The position numbers and the translations under genes are program-made. From assembly GCF_001570625.1 (NCBI RefSeq), contig NZ_BBQT01000024.1, positions 1-47,777 of the forward strand: 47,777 bases of DNA. Reading direction: 5' to 3'. Source of the stretch: Syntrophomonas wolfei subsp. methylbutyratica (GTDB taxonomy: Bacteria > Bacillota > Syntrophomonadia > Syntrophomonadales > Syntrophomonadaceae). Below the pieces are notes generated by a model that was given only the letters and a program-made list of their open reading frames with translations, made no database searches and was not told the origin of the DNA. This document shows, in pieces, positions 40,530-47,777 of this stretch; position 1 is the stretch's first letter, and each line of letters opens with the position of its first letter.

Positions 40530-41000
40530 GTGAAAATAATATCATTTATTGGCCGGCATAATTCCGGCAAGACAACTTTATTAAGGCGGGTAATTGAAAA
40601 ACTTAGACAAACTGGTTATAAAGTGGCGGTGATCAAGCATACTTCCCATGTCCTGGATACAGACGGGGAACACGACTCCGATCTCCTATTTAGCGCCGGG
40701 GCGGAAATGGTCTGCGCTGTTTCCCCGGCCTTGTCCATTCACTACCTGAGACATGAAAGGGAACCGGATTTGCAGGAGATTCTGGCCCAAATTCCGACCG
40801 TTGTAGATTTAATTATTACCGAAGGATATAAAAAAGAAACATATCCCAAAATCGAAGTCTTACGTCAGGCAACCGGTATAGAGTTTATCGATGCGGAAAA
40901 CATTATCGCCCGAGTCTCCGATTTTAGCATTGATGATGATTTGCCCTGTTTTAACTTTGAGGAAATCGAAGAGCTTTGCCGGTTCATTATTTCTCTTTAA
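40530..41000 (+). CDS. mobB: Molybdopterin-guanine dinucleotide biosynthesis adaptor MobB
   Basis: A 156-residue P-loop protein. Opening MKIISFIGRHNSGKTTLLRR with Walker A GRHNSGKTT, then KVAVIKHTSH, DSDLLFSAGAE and IITEGYKKETYPKIEVLR, all MobB signatures. GTG at 40530 is preferred because GAAAGGA lies 12 nt upstream and the family starts at this point; ATG at 40518 touches the site. MobB assists guanylylation of molybdopterin for bis-MGD enzymes. Its position upstream of a formate dehydrogenase fits supply of that cofactor. Confidence 0.93.
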   Translation: MKIISFIGRHNSGKTTLLRRVIEKLRQTGYKVAVIKHTSHVLDTDGEHDSDLLFSAGAEMVCAVSPALSIHYLRHEREPDLQEILAQIPTVVDLIITEGYKKETYPKIEVLRQATGIEFIDAENIIARVSDFSIDDDLPCFNFEEIEELCRFIISL

Positions 41001-41004
41001 TTCT

Positions 41005-41255
41005 GAACCGGCTATCCTACTTGCTGCTTGATGCCTGCTATCGTAACGGTTAATCAAGGCTAGCATGGTGCTGGTATCGACAAGTACCCGATTCATTATT
41101 CATTATCCTTTCCATAAATATTTCCATTCCTTTCTTAAGGCACAAAACGTCATGAAAGATTTTCTTTCAAACTTCTCCTCATGCTTCTCGCTCAGGTCTT
41201 CCAGACTTTCATCCATGCCAATAAAAGTGAAAACGGGATCATCTTCCGATAATTA
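41005..41255 (-). pseudogene. Decayed vapBC-type toxin-antitoxin remnant
   Basis: A degenerate paralogue of 47150-47310. On the minus strand the antitoxin C-terminus reads SEDDPVFTFIGMDESLEDLS, then extra residues ending YLWKG and a stop. Next comes the PIN-toxin start MNRVLVDTSTMLALINRYDS with the first catalytic aspartate. Only about 29 toxin residues remain before the sequence merges with the mobB 3' end, and the antitoxin lacks its AbrB DNA-binding domain. There is a roughly 60-bp stretch not present in the other copy. Confidence 0.8.
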
Positions 41256-41746
41256 GTTGGCATACAAATTAATGGTTGACATCCTATTAATTGAGGATAA
41301 GATGCAAGCATAAAAATCTATTAAGGATAATGCTTACTAAAAGCGTGTTTTGCAGGCAAATCATACTAATGAGTTTTCACTAAATTGATGTTAAGATGAT
41401 GATAAAAGGAGCTATTGTCCAGTTCTATGGGGGAAGGTAGGATTGATTTTATTGCTATATCCGCTTTCCTGGAACAGCTTTATTTGCCCAAAACTAAGAT
41501 AAGATTAGCTAAAATAATACAGGCAATAAAGTATGGTTATAATCTAAAAATGCTTGAAGGTGCTGGTTTAAAAGCATTGAATATATATTAAGTAGACCTG
41601 GATTTCTGGGCAACAATGTTTTACTCTAATTAAAACTTGCTGAGCGAGAGTTTTAAATTTTGCAATAAAGGAGGTGTTTCATCTTAGCGTTTTAGCGCAT
41701 TTCGGAAAAATTGGGCTCAAATAATTAGAATTAAGGAGGTGTAATG
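41256..41746. other. AT-rich gap upstream of the formate dehydrogenase operon
   Basis: A 54-codon open frame (41427-41591, starting MGEGRIDFIAISAFLEQLYL) exists, but no ribosome-binding site is at a proper distance and the product is not recognised, so I do not call it. A good AAAGGAGGTG site at 41668-41677 is followed by no start codon at proper distance, perhaps a decayed gene start. The promoter of the fdh operon should be in this stretch; I cannot assign it with confidence. Confidence 0.4.
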
Positions 41747-42193
41747 ATGGCAAATTACCAGGACATCATCGCAAGCTGCAAAGACAAAAAAGGTGGAATT
41801 ATCGAAGCTTATCATGCTCTGCAAAGGGAGTTCAACTACATTCCCCGGGAGGCAGTGGCAGAGGCGGCCAGGGTTTTCGGCGTTTCCGAGGCTCAGGCTT
41901 ATGGAGTGGCTACCTTTTATTCCTACCTTTCGGTAGAAAAGAGAGGAAAGTATATTGTCCGTATGTGCGAAAGTGCGCCTTGCCATGTGGCGGGAGCTGA
42001 TAAAGTTCTTAAGGCGATGGAAGACTACCTGGGAATAAAAGTTGGGGAAACTACGGCTGATGGCAAGTTTACCCTGGAATTGACCGAGTGCGTAGGTCAG
42101 TGTCAGGCCACCCCGGTTATCACGGTTAACAGCCAGCCGGTATTCAATGTTAGCTCCGAAAAGATCCCCGAGATACTAAGTGCTTACAAATAG
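41747..42193 (+). CDS. NuoE-like [2Fe-2S] subunit of NAD-linked formate dehydrogenase
   Basis: A 148-residue thioredoxin-fold ferredoxin subunit homologous to complex I NuoE/HydA-type gamma subunits. The four ligands are in CESAPC and CVGQC (C75, C80, C116, C120 counting from the upstream ATG). Helical N-terminal part ALQREFNYIPREAVAEAARV and GVATFYSYL are conserved. Two ATGs (41744 and 41747) follow AAGGAGGTGTA; the second has the better 7-nt spacing. It passes electrons between the flavin subunit encoded next and the catalytic subunit. First gene of a three-gene operon. Confidence 0.93.
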   Translation: MANYQDIIASCKDKKGGIIEAYHALQREFNYIPREAVAEAARVFGVSEAQAYGVATFYSYLSVEKRGKYIVRMCESAPCHVAGADKVLKAMEDYLGIKVGETTADGKFTLELTECVGQCQATPVITVNSQPVFNVSSEKIPEILSAYK

Positions 42194-42322
42194 GGAAATA
42201 CCAAAGAGACAGATAAAAGACAGATAGAGATAATTTAAAGAGATAGAGAAATATAGATTATAAATATTTTTTGAGAAAAAGATTGAAAAAGAGAATGGGA
42301 TAAAAGAAAGGGATGGTATGTA

Positions 42323-43549
42323 ATGGCCGAAGAGATACGCATCTTGCTGGCGCATGCCGACCAAATTGATCCTGCCCAAGCTGAGGATTATATCAAGGTT
42401 GGAGGCTATAAAGGCCTGGAAAAGGCCCGCGGGATGACAAGCAAAGATTTGATTGAAGAAGTCAAGAAGTCCGGCCTCAGAGGCCGGGGCGGAGCCGGTT
42501 TTAATGCCGGCATGAAATGGAGTTTTGTGCCCCCGGCGGAAGTCAAATATGTGGTGTGCAACCTGGACGAAGGAGAGCCGGGAACTTATAAAGACAGGAT
42601 AATCTGCGAGAAGAATGCTCAGGCTCTGATCGAGGGTATGGCTATTTGTGGTGTTGCTATCAATGCTCAACAGGGTTATATATATTGCCGGGGAGAGTAT
42701 CCCTTTGTTGTTGATTTATTGAGAAAAGCCATCCAGAGTGCTAAAGATGTCGGAGCCCTGGGGGACTTCGATATTGAAGTCAGAATGGGTGCCGGTGCTT
42801 ATGTTTGTGGCGAAGAGACCGCGTTGATAGAGTCCATTGAAGGACATCGAGGCGAGCCCCGTTTCAAGCCGCCCTTCCCGGGTGTGGCCGGTCTATGGGG
42901 AGTACCCACGGTGGTAAACAATGTGGAAACTTTCGCCTGCCTGCCTTATATTCTTACCAATGGAGCCGACTGCTTTGCCAGCATTGGGGCTCCCAAGTAT
43001 CCCGGAACCAAGGTTCTCACCTTGACCGGGGATGTCAACAATCCGACCTATTTTGAAGTACCCACCAACTATATTCTAAGCGATGTAGTCTATAAACTGG
43101 GCGGGGGAGTCAAAAACGGCCGCAAATTCAAAGCGGTTCAGGTAGGGGGAACCTCGGGAGCATTTATCCCCGAGCAGAACCTGAATACCCCGATTGATTT
43201 TGATTCCATGAGCGCCATTGGGGCTGCTCTGGGCTCCGGTGCGGTACTGGTAATGGACGAAACCCGTGACATCGTAGATATAGTAACCAGAATTTCCAAA
43301 TTTTTTGAACATGAATCCTGTGGCAAATGCAATCCTTGCCGCGAGGGTACTTTCCGCTGCCGGGAGATAATGGAAAAAATCAACTCCGGTCGCGCTACGG
43401 AAGCGGATATCGATAATCTTCTCCTGCTGGCCCGGGTGATGAAGAGGGCCGCTCTGTGCGGATTGGGACAGGCGGCGCCGGTGCCGATTACTTCTACTAT
43501 TGAACACTTCGGGCATGAGTACAGAAGAAAACTTCTGCAGTACGCGTAA
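42323..43549 (+). CDS. NuoF-like NADH/FMN subunit of formate dehydrogenase
   Basis: A 408-residue flavoprotein. The NADH site is GLRGRGGAGFNAGMKWSF; the FMN site includes CNLDEGEPGTYKDR and GAGAYVCGEETALIESIEG. The C-terminal [4Fe-4S] ligands are SCGKCNPCREGT...CGLGQ. It is shorter than HydB-type subunits (about 570-620 residues) because it lacks the N-terminal thioredoxin-like [2Fe-2S] domain and the C-terminal ferredoxin domain. It connects NAD(H) to the NuoE-like and FdhA subunits. The start follows AAAGGGATGGTATGTA; the 129-bp spacer after the first gene is purine-rich. The fdhA gene begins 12 bp after its stop. Confidence 0.94.
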   Translation: MAEEIRILLAHADQIDPAQAEDYIKVGGYKGLEKARGMTSKDLIEEVKKSGLRGRGGAGFNAGMKWSFVPPAEVKYVVCNLDEGEPGTYKDRIICEKNAQALIEGMAICGVAINAQQGYIYCRGEYPFVVDLLRKAIQSAKDVGALGDFDIEVRMGAGAYVCGEETALIESIEGHRGEPRFKPPFPGVAGLWGVPTVVNNVETFACLPYILTNGADCFASIGAPKYPGTKVLTLTGDVNNPTYFEVPTNYILSDVVYKLGGGVKNGRKFKAVQVGGTSGAFIPEQNLNTPIDFDSMSAIGAALGSGAVLVMDETRDIVDIVTRISKFFEHESCGKCNPCREGTFRCREIMEKINSGRATEADIDNLLLLARVMKRAALCGLGQAAPVPITSTIEHFGHEYRRKLLQYA

Positions 43550-43561
43550 GGGGGGAGAGCA

Positions 43562-46261
43562 ATGATAAAATTAACTATAGATGGTAAAGAAATTGAAGTA
43601 GCCCGGGGTACTATGCTGCTGGACGCCTGTCGCCAGGCGGGAGCTGATATACCTACCCTGTGCTATGATCCGGACCTCAGACTGGCCGGTTCCTGTCGCA
43701 TGTGCGTAGTAGATGTCAAGGGACGTCCTGCTCTGGTAGCCAGTTGTGTCGCTCCAGCTGAAAACGGCATGGTGGTTCAGACCGAAAGTGATGATGTGGT
43801 GGAATCCCGTAAAATCATCCTGGAACTGCTGGCGGCCCGGCATAAGTTTGAGTGCCCCACCTGTGAAAAGGATGGGGAATGCAAGCTGCAGGATTATATG
43901 TATCGCTACGGGGTGAAAGAATCCCGCTATGATGGGGAAGGCCCCCATTTTGGAATGGAAGACCCCAATCCCTTTATTGAGAGGGATTATGACAAGTGTA
44001 TTATGTGTACCCGTTGTGTCCGGGCCTGTGATGGCATAACCGGGGCTCAAGCCATAAATGTTAAAGACCGGGGACATCATGCCAAGATAGCTGCTCCTTT
44101 TGACGGCAAACTGGCTGATTCCACTTGCGTCTTCTGTGGCCAGTGCATTATGGTCTGTCCGGTTGGCGCTTTGAGCAGCAAGGTGGCGGCGGGCCAAGGC
44201 AAGCCTGCCCAGAATAAGAAGGTTCTTACCACCTGTACCTATTGTGGTACCGGATGTACTCTGGAATTAAATGTTAACAATGACCGCGTGGTTGGTGTCA
44301 CTTCCAACCGGGATGAGAACTGGAGTCCGGTAAACAAGGGAGCTCTTTGCGTTAAGGGCCGTTTTGGCTGGGACTTCATCCATTCCCCGGATAGACTGAC
44401 TACCCCCATGATTCGCGAAAACGGCGGGCTGCGCCCGGCCTCCTGGGATGAGGCTCTGGATTTTGCTGCTGGCAAGATTAAAGAAATTAAAGAAAAGTAT
44501 GGCCCGGACAGCCTGGCCATGTTTTCCTCCGCCCGGGTTACCAATGAAGAGAACTATCTGGCGCAGAAGTTGATGAGGGCCGTTATCGGAACCAATAATG
44601 TCGACCACTGCGCCCGTCTCTGACACTCCGTTACTGTCGCCGGTCTGGGGGCAGCATTTGGTAGTGGAGCAATGACCAATGCCATTGGTGAGCTGGAAAA
44701 AGATGCTACGGCTATTTTCTTAATCGGAACCAACACCACGGAAAACCACCCGGTAATCGGATATAAGATTCGTAAGAATGTGCGCGAGAATGGAGCCAAG
44801 CTGATTGTGGCCGACCCGCGCGAAATTGAACTGGCTAAAATGGCCGATGTCTATATGCAATTCCGGCCTGGGACTGATGTGGCCCTGCTCAATGGGATGA
44901 TGAATGTCATTATCAATGAGGGCCTGCTGGACAAGGAATTCGTAGAAACCCGTACGGAAGCTTATGAAGCCTTTGCCCAGGTAGTGGAAAAATACACTCC
45001 GGAATATGTTTCACCTATAACCGGGGTAGCGGCGGAAGATATCCGCAAAGCGGCCCGGATTTACGCCGAAGCCGAGAGAGCTTCCATCTGCTATGCCATG
45101 GGTCTGACCCAGCACAGCACCGGAACCGATAATGTTAAATCCTGTTGCAACCTGGCACTGTTGACCGGTAATCTGGGCAAACCGGGCACCGGGGTAAATC
45201 CCTTGCGCGGGCAGAACAATGTGCAGGGAGCCTGTGACATGGGTGCTCTGCCGGTGGTATTTACCGCTTACCAGGGTGTGGGCATAGAAGCCAACCGGGA
45301 GAAATTTGAGAAAGCCTGGGGAGTAAAACTATCCGGGCAGAACGGATTAACCCTGACTGCGGCTATCAACAAGGCGCATCATGGCGAGTTGAAAGCACTG
45401 CTGGTACTGGGAGAGAATCCCATGGTCAGCGACCCCGATCTGGACCATGTGGAAGATGCCCTGGACAACCTGGAATTCCTGATGGTGCAGGATATATTCT
45501 TAACGGAAACCGCCCAGAGAGCCGATGTGGTATTCCCCGGCGTAACATTCGCTGAGAAAGAGGGTACCTTTACCAACACCGAGAGAAGGGTGCAGCGGGT
45601 GCGCAAGGCTATCAGCAACCGGGGCGATGCCCGGCAGGATTACGAGATTCTCTGCGAACTCTCCACCCGCCTGGGTTATCCCATGAGCTACTCTTCACCG
45701 GAAGAGATATTCGAGGAAATCAGAACCCTTACTCCCTCCTATGCCGGTATAACTTACCAGCGCCTGGAGGGTAAAGGCCTGCACTGGCCTTGCCCGACCG
45801 AGGATCATCCCGGAACCCCCATATTGCACAAAGAAAAATTCAACCGCGGTCTGGGATTGTTCCATGCCATAGAGTTCCGGGAAGCAGCAGAACTTCCCGA
45901 TGCCGAGTATCCTTTGATCCTGAGTACCGGACGCAGCCTCTTCCATTATCATACCGGTACCATGACCAGAAGGGCAGTGGCCCTGGACCTTCACCAGCCG
46001 GAAAACGAGATCCAGGTCAATCCGGCCACCGCAGCCAAGTTGGGCATTATAGATGGGGAAATGGCCCGGGTAGTTACCCGGAGAGGGAATATTGAACTCA
46101 AAGCCAGGTTAACTGATATAGTAAAGGAAAATGTAATCTTTACTTTCTTCCATTTTAGCGAAGCAGCTGCTAACGTGCTGACCAATGCCAGCGTTCTCGA
46201 CCCGGTGGCCGGCATCCCTGAATACAAGGTATCCGCCGCCCGCCTGGAAAAAATAAGTTAG
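43562..46261 (+). CDS. fdhA: Selenocysteine-containing formate dehydrogenase catalytic subunit FdhA
   Basis: An 899-residue molybdopterin (or tungstopterin) enzyme oxidising formate or reducing CO2. An in-frame TGA at 44621-44623 lies in NVDHCARLU-HSVTVAGLG, matching the active-site Sec context of FdhF (VUHGPSVAGL), so codon 354 is read as selenocysteine and the gene continues to 46261. The N-terminus is NuoG-like: [2Fe-2S] C34/C45/C48/C62, His-Cys cluster H94/C98/C101/C107, two ferredoxin-type clusters (C146-C156 and C189-C199). Then come the FDH [4Fe-4S] CTYCGTGC and the bis-MGD domains. A terminator follows at 46440. Without the Sec rule it would be wrongly split in two. Confidence 0.96.
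44621..44668 (+). promoter_or_regulatory. SECIS-like element directing UGA decoding
   Basis: Immediately after the UGA, CACT (44624-44627) can pair with AGTG (44663-44666), and GCC (44639-44641) with GGC (44650-44652), closing a loop that starts GGTCTG (44642-44647). A GGUCUG apical loop is also found in the E. coli fdhF SECIS. Position and loop sequence fit a bacterial SelB-binding hairpin; the middle of the stem is imperfect. Confidence 0.8.
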
Positions 46262-46439
46262 CAAAATGCCCCTTAAGGGGGGCAAGGGCACGGTCCTTTT
46301 GATACCTAAAACAATATCAGTTTTCTCGTCAATGCAGTAAATGTTTTTAAGAAACAGCAATAACTATAGTTCCATTCAAATTAAGGTAAGGAGCAAGTCA
46401 AAGAACCACCCCTTGATTCAATTGAAAAGAAACAGCCAG

Positions 46440-46471
46440 GAGGCCGGGTTTAATCCCGGCCTCTTTTATTT
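46440..46471 (+). terminator. Intrinsic terminator after the formate dehydrogenase operon
   Basis: GAGGCCGGG (46440-46448) pairs perfectly with CCCGGCCTC (46455-46463), loop TTTAAT, followed by TTTTATTT. It lies 179 bp beyond the fdhA stop; the spacer contains a GGGCAAGGGCACGGTCC REP-like stretch. Confidence 0.92.
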
Positions 46472-46485
46472 AGCAGAGTCATTAT

Positions 46486-46728
46486 TTGAAAAATCAGAGA
46501 TCTTTCAGTATTTCATTTGGCGAAAAAGTGACTATCAAGGTCTATTCTCTTACCGAGACTGGATATCGCGGCTATATGGCCAAAGTGCGCCTGCATAGTA
46601 TAGATGCATTGGAGATGGTTTTGGCAGGCAATAAAGGTGAGACGACCAGAGAAGCTGCCAAGCGTACCAATGCCGTCCTGGCAATAAATGCGGGCGGAGC
46701 GCTTATCCATATAACAGGCCAGTGTTGA
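46486..46728 (+). pseudogene. Phosphodiester glycosidase-family (NAGPA-like) fragment
   Basis: An open frame of 80 codons beginning with a TTG, without a convincing ribosome-binding site. The sequence ETGYRGYMAKVRLHSIDALE followed by AAKRTNAVLAINAGGA matches the N-terminal part of phosphodiester glycosidase / exopolysaccharide-type proteins (PF09992). The domain normally continues for over 150 residues after INAGG, but here it stops soon after, at a junction with a vapC fragment on the opposite strand. The junction at about 46728 marks a rearrangement. Confidence 0.65.
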
Positions 46729-47207
46729 CTCTGGAGCCATAAACGGGCAATGTCCCCATTAATTCGAGATAGTATTGTGGTATAGGCTTCTGCTACCAAA
46801 TAGTGATGTCACTGCAAAAAGTTATAAATATGCATTAGCTTGCATAAATATACCGCTCGCAGTCTTCGCATGGGCAACACCTGCGGCTTGTCTCGTGGCT
46901 CAAGGGGTGCCGCGCTAATCTCCCATCCTGGTCAGTAGCGCTCTCGCGACGTCCTGTCGCTCGCCCCCTTTCGCCTGCTCGCCTTCGCCGGGTGTTGCAT
47001 CCATGCTTCGCCAACGCTCGCTTTGTATATTTATGCAACCCTCATGCAACAAAAGGGGTTTTTGCAGTAGAGTCAATAGTTGGTTAAGAATGGCTGCATT
47101 CTTTCTTGAAGCATGAACCGGGCTATCTCACTTGCTGCATGATGCCTGCTATCGTTACGGTTAATCAAGGCCAGGATGGCGCTGGTATCGACAAGTACCC
47201 GGTTCAT
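46729..47207 (-). pseudogene. vapC: vapC-like PIN-domain toxin split by a 271-bp element and truncated
   Basis: The gene starts at 47207, overlapping the antitoxin stop by one base: MNRVLVDTSAILALINRNDS with the first PIN aspartate, through MQPFLTNY. There the reading frame meets repeat copy C (46805-47075). On the other side of the element the same frame resumes as LVAEAYTTILSRINGDIARL to about 46729. Deleting the element and one copy of the flanking ATAGT restores ...PFLTNYLVAEAYT... without a frame change. The C-terminal half of the PIN domain beyond WLQS is missing, replaced by the glycosidase fragment. The toxin is therefore inactive. Confidence 0.88.
46805..47075 (-). mobile_element. 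MITE-like repeat family 1, copy C (271 bp, with 5-bp target duplication)
   Basis: The ends are imperfect 16-17 bp terminal inverted repeats (GATGTCACTGCAAAAA at 46805-46820 and TTTTTGCAGTAGAGTCA at 47059-47075, sharing ACTGCAAAAA). Direct repeats ATAGT flank it at 46800-46804 and 47076-47080. A second, inner inverted pair TTGCATAAATATA (46840-46852) / TATATTTATGCAA (47026-47038) brackets a G+C-rich core. No transposase is encoded, so it would need one in trans. It interrupts vapC, which proves movement. Confidence 0.9.
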
Positions 47208-47470
47208 TATTCATCATTCTTTCCATAAATGTATTTATCATGCATCTCGCTCAGGTCTTCCGGACCCTCACCCATGCCAATAAAAGTGAAAATGGGATCA
47301 TCTTCCGCTAACGGAGGAATATTAAATTCATTTGTTTTCCTTAAACGAATGCTATCATCAATTACGGATATTTCTATTTGGTCTCCTTGACGCAGACCTA
47401 GCTTTTTTCGGATTTCCAGCGGAATGGTTAATTGGCCCTTGGAGGATAGTGTTGATTTGGCTTGGAGCAT
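47207..47470 (-). CDS. vapB: AbrB/MazE-type antitoxin (VapB-like)
   Basis: An 87-residue intact antitoxin. Residues about 5-45 form a swapped-hairpin AbrB DNA-binding domain (TLSSKGQLTIPLEIRKKLGL, then RQGDQIEISV). The C-terminal part (FTFIGMGEGPEDLSEMHDKY) is the toxin-binding tail. The stop overlaps the toxin ATG (TAATG). The partner vapC is destroyed, so the protein has no toxin to neutralise and may persist as a repressor of its own promoter. Palindromes at 47489-47533 are likely operators. A decayed paralogue lies at 41005-41255. Confidence 0.9.
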   Translation of the reverse strand: MLQAKSTLSSKGQLTIPLEIRKKLGLRQGDQIEISVIDDSIRLRKTNEFNIPPLAEDDPIFTFIGMGEGPEDLSEMHDKYIYGKNDE

Positions 47471-47488
47471 GGTTTTAAACCCCCTGAT

Positions 47489-47533
47489 GGTAAGAAAATT
47501 CTTACCACCAATATAAGTAACCTGGAGTTACTT
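47489..47533 (-). promoter_or_regulatory. Two palindromes upstream of vapB (probable autoregulation operators)
   Basis: GGTAAGAA AA TTCTTACC (47489-47506, perfect) and AAGTAAC CTGGA GTTACTT (47515-47533, perfect 7-bp arms). They start 19 bp before the antitoxin start, where autoregulated toxin-antitoxin promoters carry operators. Confidence 0.6.
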
Positions 47534-47588
47534 GTCAAGAACTCGCGGACGATACAAGGGGGACAAAACATTTTTTTGATAAACTCGT

Positions 47589-47634
47589 TAAAAAAACATA
47601 ACAGGCCGGGTGAGCCGAGATGCTTGCCCGGCCT
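47589..47634 (-). terminator. Minus-strand intrinsic terminator
   Basis: AGGCCGGG (47603-47610) pairs with CCCGGCCT (47627-47634). Read on the minus strand it is followed by a run of seven Ts (complement of 47590-47596). It should end a transcript entering from the right edge of the window and insulate vapB. Confidence 0.8.
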
Positions 47635-47716
47635 ATTGAAAAAATATATAAAAAAAAATATAAGGGGGTCAGATTAATAAAGGGTTGATAGGATAGTTAT
47701 CCCATCCCAGAATCAT

Positions 47717-47777
47717 TTAGACTAATTTATTGCTTCTCACCCAAATACGCATTTTTTCAGCTTCCTTAATGAGTTCA
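47717..47777 (-). CDS. C-terminal end of an unidentified minus-strand gene (partial)
   Basis: An open minus-strand frame enters from the right edge and reads ELIKEAEKMRIWVRSNKLV before the stop at 47717-47719. A terminator on the same strand lies 83 bp further on, which supports a real gene ending here. Only 19-20 residues are visible, and I cannot assign a family. Confidence 0.35.
   Translation of the reverse strand, partial: ELIKEAEKMRIWVRSNKLV

Noticed and set aside
41427-41591. 54-codon frame upstream of the formate dehydrogenase operon
   Set aside because: The nearest GGAG is too far from the ATG; product unrecognised; AT-rich chance frame is likely.
44672-46261. Separate oxidoreductase gene starting at 44672
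   Set aside because: It is the continuation of FdhA after the Sec UGA at 44621; same frame, no ribosome-binding site at 44672.
46835-47038. Minus-strand frame starting MHKYTKRALAKH in repeat copy C (and its counterpart 18823-19098 in copy A)
   Set aside because: It lies wholly within the MITE-like element, has no ribosome-binding site, and differences between the copies in the shared core are amino-acid changing, so protein selection is not indicated.

Overview
The window looks like the chromosome of an anaerobic, spore-forming, Gram-positive bacterium of the class Clostridia. Gene content best fits a syntrophic fatty-acid oxidiser of the Syntrophomonadaceae (a Syntrophomonas wolfei-like genome). 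The signs are a germination protease beside small acid-soluble spore proteins, YlbJ, acetate-forming pta and ackA, and a selenocysteine-containing NAD-linked formate dehydrogenase. The species is inferred from gene content; no search was run.

Layout. (1) 1-6070 is accessory DNA: a broken AlbA_2/RecG-like regulator, then an OmpR-type response regulator, a histidine kinase, an ABC ATPase and a two-domain FtsX permease, closed by a 27-bp-arm hairpin. (2) 6079-6963, minus strand: a three-gene set of tiny proteins (DUF1659, DUF2922, YvrJ). (3) 7281-11589: a 1175-residue S-layer-anchored protein with a FecR domain and six Ig-like repeats, convergent with a secreted 3D-domain murein enzyme. (4) 12115-16119: rpmB, Asp23/YloU, YloV/FakA-like, two spore-protein genes (one only 37 codons) and gpr. 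(5) 16493-36303: a backbone resembling the Bacillus ylb-rpmF-plsX-acpP-rnc-smc-ftsY order. rsmD, ylbJ, ylbK, tmcAL (ylbM), pta, ackA, ylbN, rpmF, plsX, acpP, rnc, an Elp3-like radical SAM gene, birA, smc and ftsY are present. coaD, fapR and fabD/G/F are missing from their usual places, and the block is peppered with transposase remnants and dispersed repeats. (6) 36454-40473: mtnP, mtnA, a class II aldolase and an MTA/SAH deaminase, which together suggest methylthioadenosine disposal through a DHAP-shunt-like route. (7) 40530-46261: mobB, then a formate dehydrogenase operon of NuoE-like, NuoF-like and FdhA subunits, with an in-frame UGA (Sec354) and a SECIS-like hairpin. (8) 46486-47777: a graveyard with a phosphodiester-glycosidase fragment, a vapC toxin gene split by a 271-bp element, an intact vapB-like antitoxin and its operator-like palindromes.

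The most informative non-genic signal is a family of about 100-310 bp MITE-like elements at 18786-19094, about 36298-36409 and 46805-47075. The third copy sits inside vapC, is flanked by a 5-bp duplication (ATAGT), and its removal restores the PIN-domain reading frame exactly. Other dispersed repeats supply the last codons of tmcAL, rnc and the radical SAM gene, and one supplies the terminator downstream of rnc.

Working together: Pta and AckA give substrate-level ATP from acetyl-CoA. The formate dehydrogenase disposes of NADH electrons as formate, with MobB serving its molybdopterin cofactor. The mtn/mtaD cluster handles the methylthioadenosine by-product of SAM chemistry. The gpr/ssp/ylbJ genes serve sporulation and germination.
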